From NCBI GenBank assembly GCA_964414815.1, contig CAYPXY010000009.1, positions 60,397-124,396 of the forward strand: a stretch of DNA of 64,000 bases. The letters run 5' to 3'. Positions 10,798 through 20,619 of this stretch are shown here, piece after piece. Origin of the DNA: Mariniblastus sp964414815 (GTDB lineage Bacteria; Planctomycetota; Planctomycetia; Pirellulales; Pirellulaceae). Each line of letters starts with the position of its first letter. The stretch's first letter is position 1. Both the position numbers and the translations under genes were made by a program. Under the pieces are notes generated by a model that worked only from the letters and a program-made list of their open reading frames with translations, was not told the origin of the DNA and did no database searches.

Positions 10798-13700
10798 TTC
10801 CGACTTCGACTCCGGTTTTGTTTTCAGTGTTCCCAGATATTCAATCACATGCACCAGTTCGGACGGAGACATTGCGGTTACGACGTCGTCCGGCATGCTG
10901 CTTTGGGATTTTGTGGTTCGCTGCTCAATATCGTCGACCGCGACCTTCCGAATGATCGTTCCGTCATAGATTTCCACCGTCTGTTCATCTTCCTTGACCA
11001 GTAGGCCGCTGATCACGTCTCCGTCGATCGTCAGGATCAATGTCGAGCGATATTTTTCTTCGACGTCGGCGTTGGGATCGAGAATCGATTCGACAATCTT
11101 TGCACGCGTCAGCCGGATCGCTACATCCGACAGGTTCGGACCGAAGTCCCGGCCTTCATTTTCGACGACGTGACAGTTCGCGCAATTGCGCTTGAAAATT
11201 TCGCGGCCATGCCGAGCATTGCCTCCTTCCAGATCGGCCAGCGCCGTATGAATCTTGTTGCGCTGCTCCGGCGTCTGATCGGGCTTGTGGGCATCAAGCA
11301 ACAGTGGAAGTGCCTTTTGATCCAGCTCGGTCGAAGACAGCAGATCTCTGACCAGCCCATTGGCTCGGTCCGACAACACCAGCTTTCCACTGAGATAGTC
11401 TGGTCGCCAAACGGATTGATTGGCTCCGAGTGCGTGATAAATGGTGTAGTCACACCAGTAATCTTCAGGCTGATCGAGCATGGCCAGCACGGCTCGCATC
11501 GATTCCGCCGTTGAAAAAAAACTCAAACCGCGGGCGGCTTCCGTACGAACGCGCGGATGCGGGTCCGTCGATGCCTGAATCAACAAATCAAGTGCGTTCG
11601 GAATTCGATCCCGAGCGTCAGCAACGACGTGAACGATTGCGGCGCGCGCCTCAAAGGCAGGTACATGTTGCATCATTTCGCTCAAAAAGCCCAAATTCAA
11701 TTGTCGATGACTGTCCTGAAGCCAAATGACTTCAGAAACGGCTCTACTGATTCGGCTTTCAGTTTCGGGATCCACCTCTACCTCATCGTCCTCGGAACCT
11801 GAAAGCAGTTTGTCGATATCGAAATGTTCCGCTTTACCCTGATCTCGGCTTCCTTGATCGCTATCAACGAGTTGATCCAACAACCATGAATCCAGCACTT
11901 CGGAAATCTCGCTCCAGTCCCGATCGCGAAGTTCTCGCCGGGCACGGTAGCGAGTACGCCACTCGTAGGCCATCAGCTGATCGAGCAACTCTTCGGCCGA
12001 TTTTCCGTACTGAGTCACCGGCTCCACCAAGGGACGCGATGGATAGACCAGTCGATAAATGCGTCCATGCGACTTGTCGCGATTGGGATCTCGCTGGCTG
12101 TATTGCATGTGGCCGATCAATGCGTTGCACCAATCGAGGAACCACATCGCTCCGTCCGGGCCGATTTGCGGCGCACCGGGGCGGAAATGCCTGTCATGGG
12201 ATCGAATCAAATCGTCCGGCTCACCGTTCGGCTTCTTCAGTCGTTTTCCCGCAAACCCGCCGCCATCATCTCCGAGGCTAAAGCGGGGAAAGCCGTTCAT
12301 GTTGATGACACAACTGAAGGTGAACTGGCCCTGAACTTCGTCCGGGAAATGGCGGCTGACCAGAAACTCGCTGCCGAAACCCGGTCGCATTCCCTCATTG
12401 TCGAAGATGAAACGAATTCCCTTACGGCCACCGAAGGATGCTCCTGAAAGCGGCGTATCCCAGGCTTGATTGCAGGTCGTGCCGTCACCTGGAAACCCTT
12501 GTCCCCATTCATTGAATACATACGACCACATATTGTACTGGCCCGGTAACGAGAACTGGGTCAGCTTGAGCGATCGCGGATCAAGCACATACGCGCCTCC
12601 CGGTCCCTTGCTTAAATGCGGCCCCCAAGGCGTCTCGATGGTGGTACTAGTGGCGATCCCTTCGAGCATATGAAGCTGACCGGAATGGTTCCACTGAAAC
12701 GCCGACCAGGTGTGGTGAGTATCGTCCGTAGCGATTCCGTCGATCAATTGAACGACGACGTCGGCCTTGTCGTCGCCATCGGTATCCTTGAGAAAAATCA
12801 GGCGAGGCTGGTCAATCACCAGTACGCCGCCATTCCAGAATTCAAATCCCGTCGGGCAGTGAAGCTGGTCGTAGAAAACCTTACACGCATCGGCTTTTCC
12901 GTCCTGATCGGTGTCCTCTAGGATAATCAGTTTGTCGTTGGGTTTGACTTCGCCCGGTTTCCACTGTGGATAAGTGGGCATGCAAGCCACCCACAGCCGG
13001 CCCCGATTATCGAAGTTGAGCTGAACCGGATTGGCCAGTTCGGGAAACTGGGTTTCATCGGCGAACAATTCGATTTTGAATCCTTCCGGGACTTCTGTTT
13101 TGGCGATAAACTCATCCGGCGTCAGATACGTCAGCGTCTCGGCCTCGGAATATTTCTGAGACGGATCGCCGAACCGTGTGGGAGGATTGTGGAGTTCGCC
13201 CGTATCAGAATCATCGGGTTCATAAAGGCTTTTCTTGCTCTGAGCCAGTGCCCAGATTTCCTGCTCGCGGACTTCGACCATGTTTCGAATCTTTTTGTAT
13301 TCGAGAGGAAACGTTTCGGTGTCCCACGTCCGCCGCCCGCCGTAAACGTACCAGCCATTGAGCTTACGATAGTCTTGCTGGTGAACCCAGGCTTTGTCGA
13401 CGACTGCTTGCCGAACGGTTTCGAATCGGTCGGGTGCAAGAGGCTGAGTAGATTCACCAAAAAGTCCTTCATCAAGTAATCGGGACACCACCTGGTCACC
13501 TATCTCATTGAGATGACAACCGTTGATCGTATAATTCAGCCCCTTCTCGGCCTGAAACAGTTCGAACGTCGGGGTGAACAGGTCGACGAACGGCAAGTTC
13601 AGTTCTGCGGCGACATCGCGCACGGCATCGGTATACCGTTTCAGGTTTTTATTTTCAGTAGCGCCGTCCGGCAAGAAGCCTTCCCCGGATGGCTCAAAAG

Positions 13701-14223
13701 CGATCGGAGAAACCAGGATAAACCGGGGACGATTGTCAGCGGCTACTCGATAGCGAATTGCCGTGCGACTGAGATAGCTTTTATAATTTGATTTGAATGT
13801 CTCGATCCCAGATTCGCCTTCAAACGATTCGTTGAAACCAAAGAAACAGAGATAGGTGTCGGCGCCGAAAACTTTTTGTGGGTCGTCAATACGGGTGTAG
13901 TCATTGGAGCGTTGCTGGATCGCGACCGTTTCTGCGGGCCGAGCAAAACTGCGGATTTTTAGTTCGAGCTCAGGGAATCGCTGATGTAAACGAGCTTCAA
14001 AATGACCGAACAGGCCCATACGCTCACCGAGACTGTTACCCAAAAATACAATTTTCTCGTGCGGTGCAAACTGAATCGGCTCCGTGGATTCCGCCGGTTG
14101 CCCCTGTACTTGCCCCTTCACTTCAGGGGATGCTGCAAAAGCAAAAAGCAGGAAAACTCCGACACAGGTCAACGTTACCAGATGAACGATACGGAAAGGA
14201 ACGCGAATGAGGATTGAATTCAT
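10795..14223 (-). CDS. SGNH hydrolase / PVC-type dehydrogenase / HEAT / cytochrome c fusion
   Basis: An exported 1142-residue multidomain protein of a planctomycete-specific class. After a signal peptide (hydrophobic core HLVTLTCVGVFLLFAFA) come, in order: an SGNH/GDSL-like hydrolase domain (IVFLGNSLGERMG near 60, CFFGFNESFEG near 130, and a late NGCHLNEIGD with the catalytic-type histidine); a beta-propeller of the PVC 'membrane-bound dehydrogenase' type (about 375-720, with calcium-like loops DTDQDGKAD and DTDGDDKAD); HEAT-like helical repeats (about 800-950); and a haem c domain with CANCH near residue 1012, followed by the conserved region ending in VIEYLGTLK. It probably acts outside the cytoplasm on carbohydrate-derived or other polymer substrates with electron transfer through the haem; substrate unknown. 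Its stop codon is part of repeat element copy A. Confidence 0.88.
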   Translation of the reverse strand: MNSILIRVPFRIVHLVTLTCVGVFLLFAFAASPEVKGQVQGQPAESTEPIQFAPHEKIVFLGNSLGERMGLFGHFEARLHQRFPELELKIRSFARPAETVAIQQRSNDYTRIDDPQKVFGADTYLCFFGFNESFEGESGIETFKSNYKSYLSRTAIRYRVAADNRPRFILVSPIAFEPSGEGFLPDGATENKNLKRYTDAVRDVAAELNLPFVDLFTPTFELFQAEKGLNYTINGCHLNEIGDQVVSRLLDEGLFGESTQPLAPDRFETVRQAVVDKAWVHQQDYRKLNGWYVYGGRRTWDTETFPLEYKKIRNMVEVREQEIWALAQSKKSLYEPDDSDTGELHNPPTRFGDPSQKYSEAETLTYLTPDEFIAKTEVPEGFKIELFADETQFPELANPVQLNFDNRGRLWVACMPTYPQWKPGEVKPNDKLIILEDTDQDGKADACKVFYDQLHCPTGFEFWNGGVLVIDQPRLIFLKDTDGDDKADVVVQLIDGIATDDTHHTWSAFQWNHSGQLHMLEGIATSTTIETPWGPHLSKGPGGAYVLDPRSLKLTQFSLPGQYNMWSYVFNEWGQGFPGDGTTCNQAWDTPLSGASFGGRKGIRFIFDNEGMRPGFGSEFLVSRHFPDEVQGQFTFSCVINMNGFPRFSLGDDGGGFAGKRLKKPNGEPDDLIRSHDRHFRPGAPQIGPDGAMWFLDWCNALIGHMQYSQRDPNRDKSHGRIYRLVYPSRPLVEPVTQYGKSAEELLDQLMAYEWRTRYRARRELRDRDWSEISEVLDSWLLDQLVDSDQGSRDQGKAEHFDIDKLLSGSEDDEVEVDPETESRISRAVSEVIWLQDSHRQLNLGFLSEMMQHVPAFEARAAIVHVVADARDRIPNALDLLIQASTDPHPRVRTEAARGLSFFSTAESMRAVLAMLDQPEDYWCDYTIYHALGANQSVWRPDYLSGKLVLSDRANGLVRDLLSSTELDQKALPLLLDAHKPDQTPEQRNKIHTALADLEGGNARHGREIFKRNCANCHVVENEGRDFGPNLSDVAIRLTRAKIVESILDPNADVEEKYRSTLILTIDGDVISGLLVKEDEQTVEIYDGTIIRKVAVDDIEQRTTKSQSSMPDDVVTAMSPSELVHVIEYLGTLKTKPESKSE

Positions 14224-14357
14224 GATGTTCGGATTGAGGGGTTACGCCGATAATTCCATTCAGTTTACATGGACGTACATGAGGTGTGAAGCATGGAGTT
14301 GAGTTATAATGAGGGATTGCAAATTCAATTTTCCTTCGTTCATCAGGAATCCGCATC

Positions 14358-16235
14358 ATGTTATTGCAACTCCGTTGGTACCGGCTGCTTGGGCTTACGA
14401 TGGCCGTATGGATCACGGCTGCTTTTGCAGTGGTTCATGGGCAGGATTCGGACCAAGACCCAGTCTCGGACAGCGAATCGAATCGTCGCGGACCGAGCTA
14501 TGTGATTGATTTAAGTCAGTCCGTAACCCGCTACGTTACCATTGAGGTGACCGCCGAGTCTACCGGCAATGAAACGGTGTTGATGATGCCGACCTGGACG
14601 CCGGGATCATACTTGATTCGCGAATACGCCAAACATATCGATCAGATTTCGGCCACAGACACCCGCGGAAACAGCTTGCGGATGGAAAAGACCAGCAAGA
14701 ATCGCTGGGTGGTCGACACCGAAGGTGTGGAGACGTTTCAGCTCAGCTACCGACTGTTCTGCGATGAAGTCTCCGTGCGGACCAATAGCGTGGACTTCAA
14801 ACGGGCGGTGCTCGTCGGCGCAGGAACATTTCTGGCCATTCCCGAACAGGTCGAACATCAACATCGCGTCCGGCTGGTTCTGCCCAAGCACTGGAGCGCT
14901 TCCTCAAGCAGCCTTCGCAAGGGCCGCAACGAACATGCTTACGTAGCATCAAGCTATGACGAACTGGTCGATAGTCCGATTGTTGCGGGGAATGTGGTCG
15001 AGTATCCGTTTGAAGTTGCGGGTGTCCCGCACTACCTGGTCAACGTGGGGCAGACGGGAGACTTTAATTACCAATCCGCCATTGAGGATGTGTCGAAACT
15101 GGTTGCCGAACATCACAAACTGTGGGGTGAGATTCCCTATGATCGATACTATTTCATCACCGTTTTGGGTGGAGGAGGGGGAGGTCTGGAACATGACAAC
15201 AGTTGTTTGATGATGGTGCAGAACCTCGACGTGCGTGATCGCGGTAACTATGCCAGGTGGCTCAGTCTGGTCAGCCACGAGTTTTTTCATACTTGGAACG
15301 TTCGGCGGTTGCGCCCGGTCGAACTGGTGGATTATGACTACGAGAATGAAACGTACACTCCGTCGCTGTGGATTATGGAGGGCTTGACCAGCTTCTATGA
15401 GGAGCTGCTGCTGGTGCGGTCGGGTGTGTGGACTCGCGAAGAATTTCTGGGATCGCTGTCAGGGCTGGTCCAACGTTACCAGCGAACGGAAGGTCGGCTG
15501 GTGCAGTCCCTGAAAGATTCTTCGCACGATGCGTGGATCAAGTTTTATCGGCCGGAGTCCAATTCGCGGACGACGCAAGTCAGTTATTACGTCAAAGGCG
15601 CGGTGGTTGCCATGTTGCTCGATGCCAGGATTCGGGTTGCGACTCAAGGCGAGAAAAGTCTCGATGATGTGATGCGCGAATTCTGGATTCGTCACCAAGG
15701 CAAGGTGGGGTACACGGAAACCGATTTTCGCCAGTTGTGCAGTGAAGTGGCGGGTGAAGATTTGAGCAGCTGGTTCAGTACCTCTGTCGATTCCATTGAG
15801 GAACTGGACTACCAGGAGTTTGCAGACTGGTTTGGGTTCGATGTGGGAGACGTCAAGGCCAGACGATCCAGTGAATCTTCCAGTGAAGAAGGTCAGGCCG
15901 AAGCCAGCGATTCTCGTCCGCAGCGGCAGACTGGCAATGCTCGCCGATGGATCGGGATCGGTGAATTCGATTCGCCGGCAACGGCAGCAGGTTTGGCCGA
16001 TACAGACGAGATCCTTGCCATCAATGGAACACGTGCGAAAGAGAATGTAGAGCAGTTGGCCCAGCAGTTTGAAGTGGGGGAGCCGGTCAAGATATTGATC
16101 GCCCGCGATGGGGTGCTGCAGGAGATTCTGCTGGTGATCGGAGCCAGGCCGCCGCAAGGAAACTGGTCGGTGCGAACGGCGACCCGGACGAGTCGTCCCC
16201 AACGGCAAAACCTGCGAGATTGGTTGGGGAATTAG
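14358..16235 (+). CDS. M61-family metallopeptidase with C-terminal PDZ domain
   Basis: A 625-residue exported peptidase related to glycyl aminopeptidases (family M61). A signal peptide (LLGLTMAVWITAAFAVVHG) is followed by the M61 N-terminal beta domain, with TWTPGSYLIREYAKHI near 80. The zinc motif HEFFHTWNVRRLRP lies near residue 310, with the third ligand glutamate in MEGLTSFYEELL near 340. A PDZ domain (about 530-600; GIGEFDSPATAAGLADTDEI) is at the C terminus. It is transcribed divergently from the upstream cytochrome fusion gene, with about 130 bp between starts. Substrate is not predictable from sequence. Confidence 0.92.
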   Translation: MLLQLRWYRLLGLTMAVWITAAFAVVHGQDSDQDPVSDSESNRRGPSYVIDLSQSVTRYVTIEVTAESTGNETVLMMPTWTPGSYLIREYAKHIDQISATDTRGNSLRMEKTSKNRWVVDTEGVETFQLSYRLFCDEVSVRTNSVDFKRAVLVGAGTFLAIPEQVEHQHRVRLVLPKHWSASSSSLRKGRNEHAYVASSYDELVDSPIVAGNVVEYPFEVAGVPHYLVNVGQTGDFNYQSAIEDVSKLVAEHHKLWGEIPYDRYYFITVLGGGGGGLEHDNSCLMMVQNLDVRDRGNYARWLSLVSHEFFHTWNVRRLRPVELVDYDYENETYTPSLWIMEGLTSFYEELLLVRSGVWTREEFLGSLSGLVQRYQRTEGRLVQSLKDSSHDAWIKFYRPESNSRTTQVSYYVKGAVVAMLLDARIRVATQGEKSLDDVMREFWIRHQGKVGYTETDFRQLCSEVAGEDLSSWFSTSVDSIEELDYQEFADWFGFDVGDVKARRSSESSSEEGQAEASDSRPQRQTGNARRWIGIGEFDSPATAAGLADTDEILAINGTRAKENVEQLAQQFEVGEPVKILIARDGVLQEILLVIGARPPQGNWSVRTATRTSRPQRQNLRDWLGN

Positions 16236-16251
16236 TTTTCGGTGTTTTGGT

Positions 16252-16280
16252 TTGACGGAATGTCGGGAAATGCTTAAACT
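16252..16280 (+). promoter_or_regulatory. Predicted sigma70-type promoter for the SRP RNA
   Basis: TTGACG (16252-16257), a 17 bp spacer, and TAAACT (16275-16280), placed to start transcription near 16287 just before the SRP RNA core. Five of six bases match TTGACA; the -10 match is moderate. Confidence 0.55.
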
Positions 16281-16321
16281 GGAGGGATCGTGTGGCGGAA
16301 GTTCGAATGTTCTCATCCGCT

Positions 16322-16420
16322 TGTGGTCGAGTGGGCTCCGCGAGGGGGAGCCGTGAATTGGGTCAGGTCAGAAATGGAGCAGCCCTAAGCGGGGTACTCT
16401 TGTGCGGAGTCCACTCCACG
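16322..16420 (+). ncRNA. ffs: Signal recognition particle RNA (4.5S-type)
   Basis: The core GGGTCAGGTCAGAAATGGAG and the following CAGCCC match the conserved apical domain of bacterial SRP RNA: the TCAG/AGCA symmetric loop, and a GAAA tetraloop closed by a short stem in place of the E. coli GGAA. An outer helix forms between GTGGGCTCCGC (16331-16341) and GCGGAGTCCAC (16404-16414) with 11 pairs including one G-T, and GTGG/CCAC (16323-16326 with 16416-16419) extends it. A good promoter lies upstream. The transcript may begin earlier, near 16287, because an additional small hairpin (GCGGA/TCCGC) sits between promoter and core. The RNA binds Ffh to target membrane proteins. Confidence 0.85.
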
Positions 16421-16522
16421 GCAAGCAACGATGCTAGCAATCATTCGCGAACAGTTGGCTTTGACCATCTGGTCAGGATTCTCTAAAAAACTCGCAGCAT
16501 TTTTAACGGATTGGCGCTGCGA

Positions 16523-17440
16523 ATGGATCAAAAAGACAAACATATTGTTATCCTGCCCTATTACTGCGATCAGGAAATCTCGCGGTATCTGAAAATCGCG
16601 GATCGGCTCAAGAGCTTTCCGGAACCAGTAGGAGGCTATCATTTTTTGTTGGCCGCGAGCCATCAAACACGGCCCAGCGATGAACTGGCCGACTGCTACT
16701 CAAAAATCGGTGAGGTGATCCCGATGTCGTGCCCCACGAAGCAATCGGGCTATCCCGAGGGGCCGACCGCCATGTTCTGGGACTGCATGGATTATCTGGC
16801 CCAACATTTTTCGAACAACCGGGGGTTTGCCCTGTGGATGGAATCCGACATGGCACCGACGCGGCCGGACTGGATTGACCGCCTGTCGAAGGAATGGTTC
16901 ACGGATGAGCCTGGCTCCAAGGGCAACCCAAAAGGCGGTGCGAAGGGTACGACACCGATCATGATGGGATGCTACGTTCCGGAAGTCTACAAACATCGCT
17001 TGTTCAAACAAAAGAAGCTCCTGCTGCATGCTCATATCAACGGCGGGGCATGCTATTCCATGGATTTTGCTCGGCACATGCCGCCATCGGCCCGACAAGG
17101 CGTCTTTGATATGGCAGTTTTTCAATACGCCCATGAGCTGGGACGAATTCGTGCGACCCGTCAAATTGCCTTTTCGACGTTGTCGAGAGTGCGTCGCGAC
17201 TTGCTGGACGATTCCAAAGTATTGCTGCACGGTTTTATGCAGGACAAGGATCAGTTCATCGAAGGATGCTGCGATCCGATCACGGATCAGGAGCGGCGAG
17301 CGGTTGTATGGCACCCGATGATGGATCGTTGGGAGCTGCTGGCCCGAAAGGTCCGGGTTCAGTTTGTCCGTCGTGGTCATCGGGCGATGCTGGAGAACAT
17401 GTTTCTGGCAAAGCGAGAGTTTGAACAAGGGCGAGTTTGA
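16523..17440 (+). CDS. Uncharacterised GT-A-like protein
   Basis: A cytosolic protein of about 305 residues with no family I can name. The N-terminal strand KHIVILPYYCDQEIS and the segment FALWMESDMAPTRPDWIDRL (near residue 105), where an ESD sits after a hydrophobic strand as a DxD would, suggest a nucleotide-sugar (GT-A) fold. The downstream neighbour is a GT4 glycosyltransferase starting 34 bp after the stop, so a shared role in surface glycan assembly is plausible. I use the ATG at 16523 rather than the TTG at 16511, because residues after the ATG begin the conserved-looking part. The function is inference. Confidence 0.6.
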   Translation: MDQKDKHIVILPYYCDQEISRYLKIADRLKSFPEPVGGYHFLLAASHQTRPSDELADCYSKIGEVIPMSCPTKQSGYPEGPTAMFWDCMDYLAQHFSNNRGFALWMESDMAPTRPDWIDRLSKEWFTDEPGSKGNPKGGAKGTTPIMMGCYVPEVYKHRLFKQKKLLLHAHINGGACYSMDFARHMPPSARQGVFDMAVFQYAHELGRIRATRQIAFSTLSRVRRDLLDDSKVLLHGFMQDKDQFIEGCCDPITDQERRAVVWHPMMDRWELLARKVRVQFVRRGHRAMLENMFLAKREFEQGRV

Positions 17441-17474
17441 CGTTTTAGTTTTCGTTTGGTTTTCCTCGCACAAT

Positions 17475-18839
17475 ATGCGCATTGCTCATTTCAACACATT
17501 CCCTCATGGGGGCGCGGCGACGGCTGCGATGCGGATTCATGCCGGTCTCAAAGGCTTTCGCAGCAGTGTTGTTTCCAGCCAGTTCTGGTATCGCAGCAAC
17601 GAGCGTGAGCCGATTGCTGATCCCCGATTCAGACCGATCGAATTTGTGCCCCCTGCCGATGGGCCGGTTCACCGCGCTCACAGTTTTTTCTCACACCGCG
17701 CGACACGGCAGCGTCAAAAGCAGATCTATCGGCTGTTTGATGCTCATCTTGCGAATCGCCCCCGCGAAATGGAGACGTTCGCGATGGCGGAATTGCCCGA
17801 GTCAACGGTTCTGAACTGGCCGGAGATCGACGCCGATATTGCTCACCTGCATTGGATTTCGTTTCTGGCCGATTATCCGAGCTTTTTTGATTCGATTCCC
17901 CGTCATGTACCTCTGGTGTGGACGCTGCACGACATGAATCCATTGACGGGAGGATGTCACTACGCTGGCGATTGTCAGCTGTATCGATCAGGATGCGGAA
18001 ATTGCCCTCAAGTGATTCAACCAGGCTCAAACGACGTCTCTCGACATTCTTTTGCTGCTAAACAAGCGGCGTTGTCAAAACGAATCAACACCGTTGTCGC
18101 GCCGAGTCAGTGGCTGCTGGAAGCTGCCCGGTCCAGTTCCATTTGGCCGGAGACGACTTCGTTTCATTGCATCCCGTACGGTTTGAATTTGCATCCGTTT
18201 CGTCCGGTGGACAAGCAACTTGCACGGAGGGAACTGGGAATCGAAACGAACGGTGTTTTGATCGGTTTCGGTGCAGACGATTTGAATGCGCCTCGGAAAG
18301 GAATCTGTCATTTACTCAATGCATTGCGCACCGTGCAGGGTGATTCGCTCGACGCCAAGTCGGACGTGCCTCGTGTTGGAGGATTGTTGTTTGGCGCAGG
18401 CAAGGTCGAACACCGAGATGGGTTGCCGGAACTGCACGAGATGGGGTTTGTGGATTCCATCGATCGTCAGCGGTTGATTTATTCTGCCGCCGATTTTGTA
18501 GTAGTGCCTTCGCTTGAGGATAATCAACCGCAAGTGGCGCTCGAAGCGATGGCTTGCGGAACCCCAGTGATTGCGTTTGACGCCGGAGGCATTCCTGAAA
18601 TCGTTCGCCACGGCGTGACGGGGCTACTTGCCAAACGAGGCCGTGCGGACGACTTGGCAGATCAAGTCGCGTGGCTGTCGGTTCGGGGCGGAGTCCGAGA
18701 ACAGCTTGGCCACAATGCACGGAAGATGATGGAGTCCGAATTCGAAGTATCCAGGCAATCCGCTCGGTACATTGAGTTGTATCAGTCCATTCTTTTCGGC
18801 GCCGCTCCCAAGTTGGGCCAGAAAGCTCGTGCAGCTTAA
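17475..18839 (+). CDS. GT4-family glycosyltransferase
   Basis: A 454-residue GT-B glycosyltransferase. The N terminus MRIAHFNTFPHGGAATAA is the usual GT4 opening with a glycine-rich loop. WTLHDMNPLTGGCHYAGDC, followed by a cysteine-rich CGNCPQV, lies near residues 150-180. The C-terminal donor-binding part has PSLEDNQPQVALEAMACGTP near 345-365 with the EX7E arrangement, then GGIPEIVRHGVTGLL. It probably transfers a sugar to a lipid carrier or polysaccharide on the cytoplasmic side. ATG 17475 is preferred because the protein then begins at the first beta strand. It is likely co-transcribed with the gene ending at 17440. Confidence 0.9.
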   Translation: MRIAHFNTFPHGGAATAAMRIHAGLKGFRSSVVSSQFWYRSNEREPIADPRFRPIEFVPPADGPVHRAHSFFSHRATRQRQKQIYRLFDAHLANRPREMETFAMAELPESTVLNWPEIDADIAHLHWISFLADYPSFFDSIPRHVPLVWTLHDMNPLTGGCHYAGDCQLYRSGCGNCPQVIQPGSNDVSRHSFAAKQAALSKRINTVVAPSQWLLEAARSSSIWPETTSFHCIPYGLNLHPFRPVDKQLARRELGIETNGVLIGFGADDLNAPRKGICHLLNALRTVQGDSLDAKSDVPRVGGLLFGAGKVEHRDGLPELHEMGFVDSIDRQRLIYSAADFVVVPSLEDNQPQVALEAMACGTPVIAFDAGGIPEIVRHGVTGLLAKRGRADDLADQVAWLSVRGGVREQLGHNARKMMESEFEVSRQSARYIELYQSILFGAAPKLGQKARAA

Positions 18840-18860
18840 GAATCAACGGCGGGCCTACTG

Positions 18861-20585
18861 CTACTGTTCATTGCGACTGGAAATCCATTCCCTGGCGATG
18901 CGTCGGGTCAGCGTATGGATGCGATGGTAGTTCTCCACCATTCTCGCTTCGATTTGAAATGCCGCCAGCCGGTTCGGTTCCTTGACCACCAGCCTCTGGG
19001 CCAGATGCCGGGTCAGTTGTTGGCTTAACTTATTGACCTGCCGCTTGTTGGCGATCACTTGTTGCAGCGGTTCATCAGGTTCTTTGCTTTCCAGTCCTTG
19101 CACCACTACATCGAAATCGTTGACGATCTGTGCGTGCAATTCTTTCAGCAAGGTCAGGGTGGACGAACTGACTGGTACCCCGAGCTTGATTCGCTTCCGC
19201 GCATCCGCCATCAAATTGTTCTCGATAATGTCGCCGATATTCTCCAGATAGTTCGCGATCCCGATCATCTGCATCACAAGCGTAGCTTGATTTGGATTCA
19301 GATTGTTTTGAGATAACTTGCCCAGAAAGATCACAATCGGCCCGTGCAAGTCTTCCACTTTGCGATCTAGCTTCACCAGGTCTGCGATTTCCTCCCTCGA
19401 GCCGGTCGTAGCCACCGCAAGCGATTGCTTTATCAGGTGGCTGACCTGTCCCGCCATGTGAGTCGCTTCCAGTCGAGCTTGTTCCAGAGCCGTATCCGGA
19501 TGCTGCAAGTACATATCGTCCAGGAAACGCACTTCGGGATCGATCGGAACCGGTATCTCCGGAACCAGTCTTTGCGCGAGTCGGGCCAACGGACTCGTCA
19601 GCGCCAAAAACATTGAGGTGTTGACCAGATTGTAAAACGTGTGTGCGTTGGCGATCTGGCGAGGCACGACCGCAGCCAACGACTCGGCCGATCCTGCTTC
19701 GCTGCTGGCCCCCGAAATCCAGCGCAGGAAATCCGCAAACTGAGGAATGATCCAAATCCATATCAGCAACCCGACTATGTTGATCAGCAGGTGAACCAGG
19801 GCCGTCTGTACGGCGGCGCGAGGTCGTCCGATCGACGATAACAGCGCCGTCAAGCAGGTTCCTGCGTTGGCTCCCAGCACCATCGCAATTCCAAATTCCA
19901 GTTGGATCAATCCCTGACTGGCCACAATGATGACCAGGCCGATGGATGCGGCCGAACTTTGGACGATGGCCGTAAAACCAAATCCGACCAGTACTCCGAC
20001 CCACGCAGGATGATCGGTTTGCAGCCACTCAACCAGTGGGGGCCATTGGCGAAAAACGGAGGTCGCCTCGCCCATGATCTGCATGCCAAACAGGATCAGC
20101 CCGACGCCCAGGACGGCCAATGACCAGAACCGAAGCGTTTGTAGCTTGCTAAAAAACTGTCCCAGAAACCCGACGATAATTAACAGCAAGCCCAGATGAT
20201 AAATATTGAAAGCAATCAATTGCGCCGTCAACGTCGATCCCAGATTGGCGCCTAAAATGATTCCGATCGACTGCTGCAACGTCAGTAACCCCGCCGAAAC
20301 AAAACCGACAACCATCACGGTGGTAACCGTGGATGATTGCACCAGGCTGGTAATGAGAAACCCCGCAAAGAAGGCCCTGAAACGATTGGTGGTCAATCGG
20401 GCAAGCATGGTTTTCAAGCCCGCCCCTGCGGCGGCCTGAAGAGAATCCGTGAGATGCTGCATGCCGTAAAGGAAGATCGCCAGCCCTCCCGCCAAGCCGA
20501 GAACAACCGATGCCACATCGATTGAATGGGAGGCAACGTCTGAGGTCAGATTCGCGAGCAACATCTTTGCTGTCTTTGTCTTCAA
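18861..20585 (-). CDS. Na+/phosphate cotransporter family protein with PhoU-like tail
   Basis: A 574-residue inner-membrane protein of the NptA/YjbB family. The N-terminal half has the duplicated Na/Pi cotransporter signature: LVQSSTVTTVMVVG near residue 60 and IVQSSAASIGLVI near 205, each in a set of membrane helices. The C-terminal third (about 350-565) is helical and PhoU-like, with EIADLVKLDRKVEDLHGPI and ANYLENIGDIIENNL. It probably moves inorganic phosphate or another anion driven by sodium. It lies tail-to-tail with the GT4 gene (21 bp gap) and 34 bp downstream of the restriction endonuclease gene. The start could also be the internal ATG seven codons later. Confidence 0.9.
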   Translation of the reverse strand: MKTKTAKMLLANLTSDVASHSIDVASVVLGLAGGLAIFLYGMQHLTDSLQAAAGAGLKTMLARLTTNRFRAFFAGFLITSLVQSSTVTTVMVVGFVSAGLLTLQQSIGIILGANLGSTLTAQLIAFNIYHLGLLLIIVGFLGQFFSKLQTLRFWSLAVLGVGLILFGMQIMGEATSVFRQWPPLVEWLQTDHPAWVGVLVGFGFTAIVQSSAASIGLVIIVASQGLIQLEFGIAMVLGANAGTCLTALLSSIGRPRAAVQTALVHLLINIVGLLIWIWIIPQFADFLRWISGASSEAGSAESLAAVVPRQIANAHTFYNLVNTSMFLALTSPLARLAQRLVPEIPVPIDPEVRFLDDMYLQHPDTALEQARLEATHMAGQVSHLIKQSLAVATTGSREEIADLVKLDRKVEDLHGPIVIFLGKLSQNNLNPNQATLVMQMIGIANYLENIGDIIENNLMADARKRIKLGVPVSSSTLTLLKELHAQIVNDFDVVVQGLESKEPDEPLQQVIANKRQVNKLSQQLTRHLAQRLVVKEPNRLAAFQIEARMVENYHRIHTLTRRIAREWISSRNEQ

Positions 20586-20619
20586 TTTGGAAGCCCGTCA
20601 GAACGAGCTATGGCTTTGA

